Shown here: positions 1-8,647 of the stretch, in pieces | Layout of the letters: each line of letters opens with the position of its first letter | Position numbering within the stretch: the stretch's first letter is position 1 | NCBI GenBank assembly: GCA_008933615.1 | Contig: WBUR01000013.1 | Location: 1-64,000 of the forward strand | Direction: 5' to 3' | Length of the DNA stretch: 64,000 nucleotides | From: a bacterium | Lineage (GTDB): Bacteria > CLD3 > SB21 | Made by a program: the position numbers and the translations under genes | The notes under the pieces: model-generated | The model's input: the letters and a program-made list of their open reading frames with translations, nothing else | Database searches by the model: none | What the model was told of the DNA's origin: nothing

Positions 1-204
1 ACAACTGATGGCGGAGGCGCGGTAATTCCATCCTTCCCCGCATCGACACCTACATTCGGTGGAACAATCACAACTACGGTCCTTAGTGATTCTTCTGTAA
101 CACAAAACACAGACAGCGCACAGACCGAGCAGGCAACACCCAAGATCGAGTCGCAAAACAAAAAACGAGATTTTGGTGTGCGAAAAAACACCAGGAAAAA
201 ATAA
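1..204 (+). CDS. C-terminal end of an unidentified protein (truncated by window edge)
   Basis: Frame 1 is open from base 1 to a TAA at 202-204 and encodes about 67 residues rich in Thr, Ser and Gln. It ends in a strongly basic tail (KKRDFGVRKNTRKK). The composition suggests a low-complexity linker and a charged terminus of a larger protein. No domain is recognisable from this piece. The stop lies just upstream of the next gene's ribosome binding site, so the two are probably co-transcribed. Confidence 0.55.
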   Translation, partial: TTDGGGAVIPSFPASTPTFGGTITTTVLSDSSVTQNTDSAQTEQATPKIESQNKKRDFGVRKNTRKK

Positions 205-216
205 GGAGTGATCAAC

Positions 217-1554
217 ATGTTACAACGGCTGAGTTTAATCCTATGGATTGCCTTTTTTGTTCCGACTCATATTATTGCGCAGAATGAAACGGACGCCATC
301 AGGCCTTTTCAGAACGAATTCGGCCCCGGCGCACGCGCCATGGCTCTGGGCGGAGCTTATTCGGCTGTTGCGGAAGATTATACCGCGGTATACTGGAACC
401 CGGCCGGGCTTGCGCAAATTCGCAAGATGGAATTTTACGGTAGTTTATCTCATCTAAGTTTGAATAACAGCATTGGTTATCAAGGAACGACCACCGAGAC
501 TACAAATGGATTTACCAACATGAATGCAATCGGCGCGGTATTCCCAATTCCCACCTACCGCGGCAGTTTGGTTTTTGGTATCGGCTATCACAGGATCAAT
601 TCCTTCGATGATTTTAATCAGGTGATCGGGTCGCCTCGTGATAACACCGGCCGCAGTTTTTATCAAAATGAAAAAACCACAACAGGCGGTAATCTGAACC
701 AGTGGTCTTTTTCCGGGGCCGTGGATCTCACTAAAACATTGTCGGTCGGCGCTACGCTCAATCTCCTGGTTGGCAAAAATAACAACGACGTCGCCTACTT
801 TGAAGACGATAGCTACGATGATCTTCTTTTGGATGTGTATACACGGGAAGTTGAATTTCAAATTAATCCGGATTACTCGGGCGTTGGTTTTAAGATGGGC
901 GCGCTGTTAAAACCCTCCGATAATTTTCGGGTTGCTGTCACGGTCACGGCGCCGTCTTCATTAAAAGCGGAGGAGAGTTCGACTTATTCGGAATATCTAG
1001 TTTATGACGATAATACTCCGGACGATCTTTTTACCTCCGATTCTTTTTTGAAATACAGAATCACGTCGCCATGGAAATTTGATTTTGGAGCTTCGTACAA
1101 GTATCAATTATTTCTCCTTACAGGCGCAGTTGAAATGACCGACTGGACGCAAACACGATTTCATTCCAACATACTTGATGAAAACGCCAAAGACATCGAC
1201 GGTGAGATCAACCAAAGTATTCTATCCAATTATCGCCAATCAGCCAACTATCGGCTCGGCGCTGAAGCTGCCATTCCCAATCTTGGGATAAAGGCCATGG
1301 CGGGATATTTTTATCAGGAATCGCCTTTCAAAAAAGGTACAGAGCGCATCGCAAGCAACAAACAATATCTATCGGGCGGACTGAGTTTTTTACTGGACAA
1401 ACAGGTCAAGATCGATGCCTCATATCAACACGGTTGGTGGAAACAATCCACGACGGATTTTTTACTTGGTACAGATTACCAAGGCAATCAACTTGTAACC
1501 GATGAGAAAATAACAGCAAATCGTTTTGTCATCAGTTTAAGTTATCGATTTTAG
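217..1554 (+). CDS. Outer-membrane beta-barrel protein, PorV / FadL-TodX-like
   Basis: The product is 445 residues with a signal peptide (LSLILWIAFFVPTHIIAQ) and a mature start around QNETDA. The segment GARAMALGGAYSAVAEDY followed by YWNPAGLA is the usual N-terminal signature of PorV/UPF0164 and FadL-like barrels. Alternating hydrophobic strands follow and the protein ends in SYRF, a typical barrel terminus. ATG 217 is preferred to the in-frame GTG at 208 because AAGGAG at 203-208 is well spaced only for 217. The family takes up hydrophobic substrates or acts as a type IX secretion shuttle; which applies here cannot be told. Confidence 0.8.
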   Translation: MLQRLSLILWIAFFVPTHIIAQNETDAIRPFQNEFGPGARAMALGGAYSAVAEDYTAVYWNPAGLAQIRKMEFYGSLSHLSLNNSIGYQGTTTETTNGFTNMNAIGAVFPIPTYRGSLVFGIGYHRINSFDDFNQVIGSPRDNTGRSFYQNEKTTTGGNLNQWSFSGAVDLTKTLSVGATLNLLVGKNNNDVAYFEDDSYDDLLLDVYTREVEFQINPDYSGVGFKMGALLKPSDNFRVAVTVTAPSSLKAEESSTYSEYLVYDDNTPDDLFTSDSFLKYRITSPWKFDFGASYKYQLFLLTGAVEMTDWTQTRFHSNILDENAKDIDGEINQSILSNYRQSANYRLGAEAAIPNLGIKAMAGYFYQESPFKKGTERIASNKQYLSGGLSFLLDKQVKIDASYQHGWWKQSTTDFLLGTDYQGNQLVTDEKITANRFVISLSYRF

Positions 1555-1576
1555 TTTCATCTAATCTATCAAAGTC

Positions 1577-2596
1577 ATGAAGATAATAACATCATCAAAC
1601 GGCGGACTATTATCCGCCGTTCTTTTTTTGCTCTTCGTTCTATCTAATAACGCACAAAGCCAGGTAGGACGGCTGGATCAGCCGGTGCCGCCTTTACAGC
1701 AGATAAAAATAGCCGACTCAGTCTTTGACACAACGATTCTTAAGCTTGTCGATCAAGTGAACGGTAAAGAAATCCACTCTTTGATCGCAACGCTTGCCTC
1801 GGATTCGTTTGAGGGGCGGGCAACGGGATCTGCGGGTTTTGAAAAGGCGGCAAATTATGTAAGCAGGCATTTTGAACAAAATAATGTAGTGCCGATCGGC
1901 AGTTCGTACTTTCAGAAATTCAAGCTCGATACAAAAACCGTCAGATCGAAAGTTCATTTGCACGAAACCTCTAACGATTCCGTAGAAACCATGAATGTGG
2001 TCGGGATAAAAAAAGGCACCCTCTATCCGGACGAGTTCGTCGTGCTCTCGGCGCATCTCGATCATCTTGGGAAAAAACAGGACAGCATTTTTTACGGCGC
2101 CAATGACAATGCGAGCGGCGTCGCGGTGATGATGGCCGTCGCGGAGGCGCTGAAGGATATTTCGACAAATTGTTCCGTAGTCTTTATTGCCTTCACGGGG
2201 GAAGAGGTGGGTCTGCTCGGCTCAGCCTATTTCGTCACGCATCCGCTGATCGAACTCAAAAAGATCCGATTCATGATCAATCTGGATCTGGTTGGTTCAG
2301 GCACTAATGGTATCATGGTTCAGGGTGTGGACGGGCATAAAGAAGTGTTTTCAGAGATTCAGAAGGTCAATCAAAAATATTTTCAGTTCGAGCTCGGTAC
2401 ACGCCCCAATTCTCCCAATTCCGACCACTACTATTTTCATCTTCTCGGTGTTCCGGCATTCTTCATGTATGTCTACAACGGGACGATGCCATATCATTCA
2501 CCGGGCGATACGGCGGAGAAAATCGATTCTGTCGTGATTGAGAATGTGGCGAAATTTGTGCTGATGAATGTGTGGTGGTTTGCAAAAAAAAGTTGA
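1577..2596 (+). CDS. Secreted M28-family zinc aminopeptidase
   Basis: This is a 339-residue exported metallopeptidase with an N-terminal hydrophobic signal (residues about 10-27, cut near NNAQSQ). The M28 metal ligands are all visible in order: His and Asp in the HLDHLG region, the bridging Asp in NDNASGV, the Glu pair in FTGEEVGL, Asp in NLDLVGSG, and the late His in YHSPGDT. The family removes N-terminal residues from peptides in the periplasm or outside the cell. No Shine-Dalgarno motif precedes ATG 1577. The first codons overlap a strong terminator-like hairpin, yet no alternative start downstream would leave a signal peptide. Confidence 0.88.
   Translation: MKIITSSNGGLLSAVLFLLFVLSNNAQSQVGRLDQPVPPLQQIKIADSVFDTTILKLVDQVNGKEIHSLIATLASDSFEGRATGSAGFEKAANYVSRHFEQNNVVPIGSSYFQKFKLDTKTVRSKVHLHETSNDSVETMNVVGIKKGTLYPDEFVVLSAHLDHLGKKQDSIFYGANDNASGVAVMMAVAEALKDISTNCSVVFIAFTGEEVGLLGSAYFVTHPLIELKKIRFMINLDLVGSGTNGIMVQGVDGHKEVFSEIQKVNQKYFQFELGTRPNSPNSDHYYFHLLGVPAFFMYVYNGTMPYHSPGDTAEKIDSVVIENVAKFVLMNVWWFAKKS
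1598..1629 (+). terminator. Rho-independent terminator overlapping the start of the M28 peptidase gene
   Basis: A perfect 9-bp inverted repeat, AACGGCGGA (1598-1606) and TCCGCCGTT (1613-1621), has a 6-nt loop and is followed by C and seven T. It fits an intrinsic terminator for the porin-like gene ending at 1554. It lies inside codons 8-18 of the peptidase gene, within its signal peptide. Confidence 0.75.
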
Positions 2597-2755
2597 ATGA
2601 AATTGTCTAACGGAAAAAAAAAGTCGGAAAGCCCCTTACTCAACTAACAAAATCTTATCACCAACATGAGGAACGACTGAAATGGAAATTGTTAAGCCTA
2701 TCTGGCCACAAACTATCCGGCTATTGATTTCAATAATTTAAATGGAGATTTATAT

Positions 2756-3454
2756 ATGAATTCAGTGAAGTTCCTCATCATAGAAGCATTTATTTTTATT
2801 TTTTTTTGTTCTTCGGCTACTTCCGCGCAAGACGGCAAGACCGAAAGTTTTAACTCTATACACAAATCAAGATGGGCATTTCAATTAAGCGATGATTTTA
2901 GCTCAGTCATTTTACAATTAAAATATCATGTGTCTAACAACACAGCCATACGTTATGGGATACTTTTTGGTTTAGGAGGAACCGACGGCAAGGGCTCATT
3001 TCATAGACTACCAGTTGATACTATAACATCAAAAAGTAAAAATGAGTATGACGATTACACCATATCGAACCGAGTGGAGTTTCTATATTATCCCTACGCT
3101 GAAGACCATTTTGCCCTGTATTCCGGGTTTGGTCCTGAGTTGGGGTTCAGTCAATCAAAAGGGATCAACAAGCATGGGGATCCTAATTACTCCGGTAAAA
3201 GTGAGATGACGTCGAAATCTTGGTATACCGGAATAAATCTTCTAATGGGATTAGAATGGTTTCCCACAAAAAAAGTGAGTTTATTTACTGAATATGAACT
3301 TTATGCGTATTTCCAATCGGCACACCAGACCTATAGCGGCGAAAGCACAAGCACCTTGGAGCCGGAATCATGGGGCTACAAGGATAAGTATAAAAATACA
3401 GGTTATAGAACAGGTTCCAACGGCATGAGGCTTGGATTATCTCTGTATTGGTAA
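2756..3454 (+). CDS. Small outer-membrane beta-barrel protein, unknown role
   Basis: The protein is 232 residues with a signal peptide (hydrophobic core FLIIEAFIFIFFCSS, cut after TSAQ). Short alternating strands with many Tyr, Gly and Phe follow, and the last residue is Trp after GLSLY. The pattern is that of an 8- to 10-strand OmpA/OmpW-size barrel. ATG 2756 is preceded by GGAG at 2744-2747. No conserved functional motif is visible, and it appears to be transcribed alone, ahead of a stem-loop at 3484-3550. Confidence 0.65.
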   Translation: MNSVKFLIIEAFIFIFFCSSATSAQDGKTESFNSIHKSRWAFQLSDDFSSVILQLKYHVSNNTAIRYGILFGLGGTDGKGSFHRLPVDTITSKSKNEYDDYTISNRVEFLYYPYAEDHFALYSGFGPELGFSQSKGINKHGDPNYSGKSEMTSKSWYTGINLLMGLEWFPTKKVSLFTEYELYAYFQSAHQTYSGESTSTLEPESWGYKDKYKNTGYRTGSNGMRLGLSLYW

Positions 3455-3483
3455 AAGTCTAAGGACGTTAACTACGAATAGAT

Positions 3484-3561
3484 CCTGACGGTTGTGAGTC
3501 CACATTCAAGTTAGAAACCGCCAACTTTATTAAATTCGGCAACCGTCAGGAAGTTTTTTTT
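3484..3561 (+). terminator. Long inverted repeat with T-tract
   Basis: CCTGACGGTTG (3484-3494) pairs perfectly with CAACCGTCAGG (3540-3550), and a run of eight T begins at 3554. The 45-nt loop is long for a simple terminator, so it may be a terminator with internal structure or a cis-regulatory stem upstream of batD. Confidence 0.55.
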
Positions 3562-3664
3562 ACTAAAGGGTATTCGTGATAGTAAATGTACGAGTGCAAC
3601 AAATAGATATTGATAAAAACCCCCAACCTGATTATTTTTAGCCTACCTCTGAAAAAGAAATATC

Positions 3665-5455
3665 ATGGTCAGAAACATTATTATAATTTTAATTGTGTCT
3701 TTCGCAACGCACGTTCTGCAGGCGCAGAACGTTCGCTGCAGTGCGTCGGTGGAGAGAACGGTGATCGAGGCCGGAGAATCCTTCACGCTGACCGTCGAGA
3801 TCAGCGGAGATGATATTAATGTGACGGCGTATCCCCAGCTGCCGCCGCTCAAAGGCCTTGAAGCTATTTATGCCAATGCCGGAGAATCCACGTCCATTCA
3901 AATCATCAACGGCAAGAAAAGCGTTTCAAAAAGTTATCAGTTTTTGCTCCGCGCAAAAGAAGCCGGCAAATGGACAATACCGTCGATCAGTGTGGAAAAT
4001 AACGGAAGAGCTTATACCACACAGCCGCTCACCATCGAAGTCGTTCCGGCGGGCACGGTTTCAGGAAATCAAAACGCTTCTTTGTCGAAAGAGGTTTTTC
4101 TGGCAATCGTTTCAGCAAAAAAAGAGGCGTATGTGGGCGAACAGATCATGGTTTACCTGAAAATTTATACGCGCGTGAATATTACACAATATTCACCGAC
4201 GAAAACTCCGAATTTTACCGGATTCTGGGCGGAAGATTTCCCGATCAAACAACCGTTGGAACCGGAGCGCGAAATTCTAAACGGCGTTACGTATTCTACA
4301 TTTACCATTAAACGGACGGCTGTATTTCCAACGCATGCAGGAACTTTGAGTATTGATCCGGCAGAAATAGACTGCGAACTGCGCATTTCCAAAAAAGGGC
4401 GCAGCAATATGTTCGATGACTTTTTCTCACCTTTTGGTGATCCGTTCGGACAAGTTGTACAGACAAAACTCGTTTCCAATTCCGTTGACATCAAAGTGAA
4501 TGAGCTACCGGCAGAAAAACCGGCGAACTTCACCGGGTTGGTCGGTAATTTTGATGTCACGACTTCCGTCGATAAGGCGTCACTCAAGACCGGTGAGGCG
4601 GTGGTTTACAAAGTAGAGATCAGCGGTACGGGAAATATCATGTCAGCGGAAATTCCACCCAACCCATTTTCGGATGATTTTGAAAAATATGATCCAAAAT
4701 CGTCGGATGAGATCAATAAAAAAGGAAACCTGATCAGTGGGAAGAAAACTTTTGAATACGTGGCCGTTCCGCGCGCGAGCAGACAATTTGAAATACCACC
4801 GTACGTTTTTTCCTATTTTGATCCTTCGGCAAAAAAGTACATCACAAAATCTTCGTCATCGCATACGCTCGATATTGCGGTCGGCACAGGCGGTATTGCA
4901 AGCGGCGGCGGATTGTCAAAAGAAGAAATTGCTCTTCTGTCCAAAGACATCCGCTATATTAAATCCGACGTAGACGATTGGTTTCAAAGTGATCGCGGTT
5001 TTGTATATCGATGGTGGTTCATTCTTCTGTGGATCGTTCCGGCAGGCGCGTGGCTGAGTGGGAATCTATTTTTGAAGAGACGGGCGAGATCGTTGCAGGA
5101 TATTGAAGGAGCAAAATACAGGAAAGCCAGTCCATTGGCAAAAAAACGCCTGAAAACTGCTGAAAAATTAGTGAGGGAAAATAAGGTCGATACTTTTTAT
5201 GCCGAAATAGCCAAAACATTGAGCGGCTTGGCGGCGGACAAATTAAAAATTCCGGAAGCAAGTCTTATGAAAGAACTGCTGGAAGAGCGATTCCGAGAAA
5301 AGAGAGTTGACGAAGCGTTGATCAAAGAATATTTGGATTGCTTGCATATGTGCGATGAAGCGCGTTTTGCTCCGGAAAGCAAGTCTAAAGAAAAAATCGA
5401 TGAAGCGTATAACCGCATTCGTTCAGCTATACTGAATATGGACAAGGCAATATAA
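3665..5455 (+). CDS. batD: BatD-like protein, membrane-anchored aerotolerance-type protein
   Basis: The 596-residue protein has a signal peptide (IIIILIVSFATHVLQAQ), a long periplasmic part of repeated beta-sandwich modules starting at VRCSASVERTVIEAGESFTL, one membrane segment near residues 450-475 (WWFILLWIVPAGAWL), and a cytoplasmic helical tail. This architecture and the opening motif match BatD (oxygen-tolerance family). It is followed after 4 nt by a BatE-like gene. The usual partners MoxR, DUF58 protein, BatA and BatB are absent on either side. Role by family: part of a membrane complex linked to stress or cell-envelope integrity. Confidence 0.8.
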   Translation: MVRNIIIILIVSFATHVLQAQNVRCSASVERTVIEAGESFTLTVEISGDDINVTAYPQLPPLKGLEAIYANAGESTSIQIINGKKSVSKSYQFLLRAKEAGKWTIPSISVENNGRAYTTQPLTIEVVPAGTVSGNQNASLSKEVFLAIVSAKKEAYVGEQIMVYLKIYTRVNITQYSPTKTPNFTGFWAEDFPIKQPLEPEREILNGVTYSTFTIKRTAVFPTHAGTLSIDPAEIDCELRISKKGRSNMFDDFFSPFGDPFGQVVQTKLVSNSVDIKVNELPAEKPANFTGLVGNFDVTTSVDKASLKTGEAVVYKVEISGTGNIMSAEIPPNPFSDDFEKYDPKSSDEINKKGNLISGKKTFEYVAVPRASRQFEIPPYVFSYFDPSAKKYITKSSSSHTLDIAVGTGGIASGGGLSKEEIALLSKDIRYIKSDVDDWFQSDRGFVYRWWFILLWIVPAGAWLSGNLFLKRRARSLQDIEGAKYRKASPLAKKRLKTAEKLVRENKVDTFYAEIAKTLSGLAADKLKIPEASLMKELLEERFREKRVDEALIKEYLDCLHMCDEARFAPESKSKEKIDEAYNRIRSAILNMDKAI

Positions 5456-5459
5456 CCCA

Positions 5460-6224
5460 ATGATGAAAATCATATACACGCTCCTGGCGATTACCCTGAC
5501 ATCAAACGTTTTGAATGGACAGGGCATCTCGATCTCTTCGGAAGATCTTTTCGCAAAAGCCAACCTTTCCTATGAGAAAAAACGATATTCCGATGCGCAG
5601 ATTTTGTATCAACAGCTTGTCGACGCGGATTATTCATCGAAAGAACTTTTTTATAATTTGGCTAACACCTACTTTAAAATGAAAAAATACGGCTATGCTG
5701 TATTTTATTATGAAAAAGCCATAAGGCTCGATCCATCCGATGAGGACATCGTCTTTAATCTTGAGTTGACACAACTGTATCTGAAGGATAAAATTATTAC
5801 TCCGCCTGATTTTTTTGTATATGATATCTCAAAAAAAATAATGCGCTCCTTGTCGACAAACACGTGGGCGGTAATGAGTCTTCTGGGTTGGTATATTTTT
5901 GTAGGATTGATATTGCTTGGAAAAATCCACAGGATGCAACGGCGCTATGTCAAAATACTGATAACAACCGTCGGGATTTATCTATTATTTTGTACAATTA
6001 ATTTTGGCGCCGGGGTGTATTCACGCGCGAAAACCCAGGAAGCAATTATTTTGAATGCCGCCGCCGATGTGAAAAGTGAGCCGGATAACGCAGGAAGTAT
6101 TATTTTTGTATTGCATGAAGGAACTAAAGTTCAGATTCGTTCGAAAAAAGCAGATTGGTTTGAAATCAAATTGCGGGACGGCAAGGTAGGATGGCTTCGT
6201 AGAGACGATTTAGGGATTTTATAA
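5460..6224 (+). CDS. batE: BatE-like TPR and SH3 domain membrane protein
   Basis: The protein is 254 residues. It starts with a signal sequence, then TPR repeats at about 28-105 (LFAKANLSYEKKRYSDA, LFYNLANTYFKMKKYGYA). Two membrane helices follow near 135-155 and 165-185. A C-terminal bacterial SH3 domain covers about 195-254 (DVKSEP...VGWLRRDDLG). This is the BatE layout. ATG 5460 or 5463 may be used. It lies 4 nt after batD and its stop overlaps the comEC start (TAATG), so the three genes are probably translationally coupled. Confidence 0.78.
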   Translation: MMKIIYTLLAITLTSNVLNGQGISISSEDLFAKANLSYEKKRYSDAQILYQQLVDADYSSKELFYNLANTYFKMKKYGYAVFYYEKAIRLDPSDEDIVFNLELTQLYLKDKIITPPDFFVYDISKKIMRSLSTNTWAVMSLLGWYIFVGLILLGKIHRMQRRYVKILITTVGIYLLFCTINFGAGVYSRAKTQEAIILNAAADVKSEPDNAGSIIFVLHEGTKVQIRSKKADWFEIKLRDGKVGWLRRDDLGIL

Positions 6225-8644
6225 TGGGCCAAACTCGCGATCCGCTGCGTTTGTATCCCGCCGTCAAAGTTGTGCTCCTTTTTATTCTGATCATACTTAT
6301 CATTCGGTACACCGGCATATCGAGTCTCTTTGTTTCAGGTCATTCCCTCATATTTTCTCTCGCCGCAATAGGCCTGATAACGGGAGCGGCTCTTCTGCGA
6401 CGAAAGATGAGGTTGCTCGCATTCTTGCTTTTTATTTCCGGAATTTTCTTTCTTATTTCCGCCCGTTATCCGTCCGGAAGATTCGAATCATCCCACATTT
6501 CACATTTTAATCAATTAGGCCGGGAAGTTGAAGTAAAAGGGATCGTCAGCCGTGATCCGCAATTGATCAAAGATAAAATTCGTTTTGTCTTTGAGGTTCG
6601 CTCCATCCGTGTGACTCAACATATTGAGTATCCAACCACCGGCCAATTACTCATCACACTGCGTGACGAGGCTCGTATTCCGAGAACCTATGGTGAGGAG
6701 CTGATTCTGTATGGGAGTATTTTTGCTCCAAGAGATGAAAGAAATCCGGGCGAATTTGATTACGCGCAATATCTTGCTTTTCAGAATATTTACGGATTAA
6801 TGTATCTGGGTGAAGCGGGACAAGTGGCCGCAACGGGACATACGGAAACGAACCCGATCCTGAAATATTTTATTCATCCCATTAAGCATTACGTATTCGA
6901 GCTGAATAATTCCACCTTATCGCCGCTTAGCGCTTCGATTTTAACCGGTTTGCTCGTTGGTGAACGCGGTGAAATTCCAAGTGAGGTTTTGGAATATTTC
7001 TCCTATAGCGGTACGATTCACATATTGTCTATCAGCGGACTGCATATCGTTTTTATCACGGCATTGCTATTCGGATTTTTCAGTTTTCTCAGGCTGCGTT
7101 ATAACCTTAGAATTTATTTTACTCTAGCCTGTCTCGTCGTTTATATGGGCGTTGCCGATTTTATTCCATCGGTGGTGCGTGCCGGAATTATGGCCGGCGT
7201 CGTTTTAGTTGGCACCCTCTGGCAGGTGAGGGGAAATATTATAAACAGTCTTTTTGTTTCGTTAATCATCATTCTCTTTATGCAGCCGCTGGCATTGTTC
7301 GATATTGGCCTTCAATTATCTTTTACGGCAGTATTGTCCATAGTGCTGATTTATCCAAAACTGGAAACGGCATGCAAACGATTTGGTTTTTTTCAATCCG
7401 GCGACATGAGTTTAAGTGAAAAAATACTCGCGTTACTTCTCGTGTCTGTTGCCGCCCAGATTGGAACGATTCCTTTTACAGCATATTATTTTTATAAAAT
7501 CCCGCTGGTCGCGCTTGCGGCAAACGTATTGATCGTTCCTTTATCCAGCTTTGTAATGGGCATTGGTTTTATATCGGCGATGGCCGGCACATTCTCGTTT
7601 ACTATTGCGCAATGGTTCGCCAACGTCAACGAGTTGTCCATCCTGCTGATGGTCAAGATCGCCGAGTGGTCGTCCAAAATGCCGTTTGCTTACACGGAAT
7701 TTTACAAGATGGATTTGTGGAGTATGCTGATATTTTACATGATTCTATTTTATTTTCTTACATGGAATGTTCTAAAGATCAGAAAATACGGTATGATTGC
7801 GGGATTGGCCGTGATTGCTATTTTCATTTGGAGGCCGGTGTGGAGTTCCGAACAACCACTTGAGATTATATTTCTTGATGTCGGACAGGGCGACGCCGCC
7901 GTAGTACGAACTCCTCAAAATAAAACGATTCTTATCGACGCCGGCGATTGCAACGAACATTTTGATCAGGGCGAGAGGGTGGTGGCGCCCTATTTGAGAA
8001 AAATCGGCGTCCATCATATTGATTATCTGATCATGTCGCATCCGCATGACGATCACATTGGAGGAGTGTTTTATCTGCTGAAACATTTTACCGTTGGGCA
8101 AGTGATTGACCCCGGACAATTTTACCGATCCGATGTGTACGACAGCATTCTGTGCCAAATAGAACGGCGCAGTATTCCACGCCGCATAATACGCGCCGGG
8201 GACGCGCTTGCAATTGATAAGGATGTTGCGTTATATTTCATGCATCCGGGGAAACAGTTTGTTTCCGAAAACGCGCCGGCGCCCGCGGGAACGAATAACA
8301 CATCTCTTGTTTTCCAGCTCAGGTGCCATGGCGTCAAGGCGCTATTTACGGGGGATGCCGAACTCCCAAGCCTGTCCGAAATAGGCGACTACTCGGAAAC
8401 GCTTCAAAGTGATATTCTGAAAGTCGGCCATCACGGTTCGTGGAACGGGACGTCGCAAACATTTCTGTCGAAAGTGCAGCCTAAGTTTGCCGTTATTTCC
8501 TGCGGGGCATTCAATATGTTTAACCACCCATCGCCGGCAGTTGTCGGCGATCTGGTTCACATCGGAGCGAAAGTATATCGAACGGATCAACAAGGAGCCG
8601 TAATATTCAGGGCAGATGCCAGCGGTATCTATCGCGTAAGGTAA
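6224..8644 (+). CDS. comEC: ComEC/Rec2 competence DNA channel
   Basis: The 806-residue protein has the full ComEC layout. Membrane helices and a DUF4131 region lie at about 15-200. The polytopic Competence domain covers about 225-520 (SILTGLLVGERGEI, LSISGLHIVFITALL). A C-terminal metallo-beta-lactamase-like domain covers about 545-806 with FLDVGQGDA, the metal motif SHPHDDHIGG and KVGHHGSW. The family passes single-stranded DNA through the inner membrane in natural transformation, and the C-terminal domain is thought to be a nuclease. All metal-binding motifs appear intact. It overlaps batE by one base and is followed 3 nt later by a sensor kinase. Confidence 0.93.
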   Translation: MGQTRDPLRLYPAVKVVLLFILIILIIRYTGISSLFVSGHSLIFSLAAIGLITGAALLRRKMRLLAFLLFISGIFFLISARYPSGRFESSHISHFNQLGREVEVKGIVSRDPQLIKDKIRFVFEVRSIRVTQHIEYPTTGQLLITLRDEARIPRTYGEELILYGSIFAPRDERNPGEFDYAQYLAFQNIYGLMYLGEAGQVAATGHTETNPILKYFIHPIKHYVFELNNSTLSPLSASILTGLLVGERGEIPSEVLEYFSYSGTIHILSISGLHIVFITALLFGFFSFLRLRYNLRIYFTLACLVVYMGVADFIPSVVRAGIMAGVVLVGTLWQVRGNIINSLFVSLIIILFMQPLALFDIGLQLSFTAVLSIVLIYPKLETACKRFGFFQSGDMSLSEKILALLLVSVAAQIGTIPFTAYYFYKIPLVALAANVLIVPLSSFVMGIGFISAMAGTFSFTIAQWFANVNELSILLMVKIAEWSSKMPFAYTEFYKMDLWSMLIFYMILFYFLTWNVLKIRKYGMIAGLAVIAIFIWRPVWSSEQPLEIIFLDVGQGDAAVVRTPQNKTILIDAGDCNEHFDQGERVVAPYLRKIGVHHIDYLIMSHPHDDHIGGVFYLLKHFTVGQVIDPGQFYRSDVYDSILCQIERRSIPRRIIRAGDALAIDKDVALYFMHPGKQFVSENAPAPAGTNNTSLVFQLRCHGVKALFTGDAELPSLSEIGDYSETLQSDILKVGHHGSWNGTSQTFLSKVQPKFAVISCGAFNMFNHPSPAVVGDLVHIGAKVYRTDQQGAVIFRADASGIYRVR

Positions 8645-8647
8645 TCT

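Noticed and set aside
2682-2741. A 19-codon peptide (MEIVKPIWPQ and on) before the small barrel gene
   Set aside because: The ribosome binding site is poorly spaced and there is no hairpin that would make it a leader peptide.
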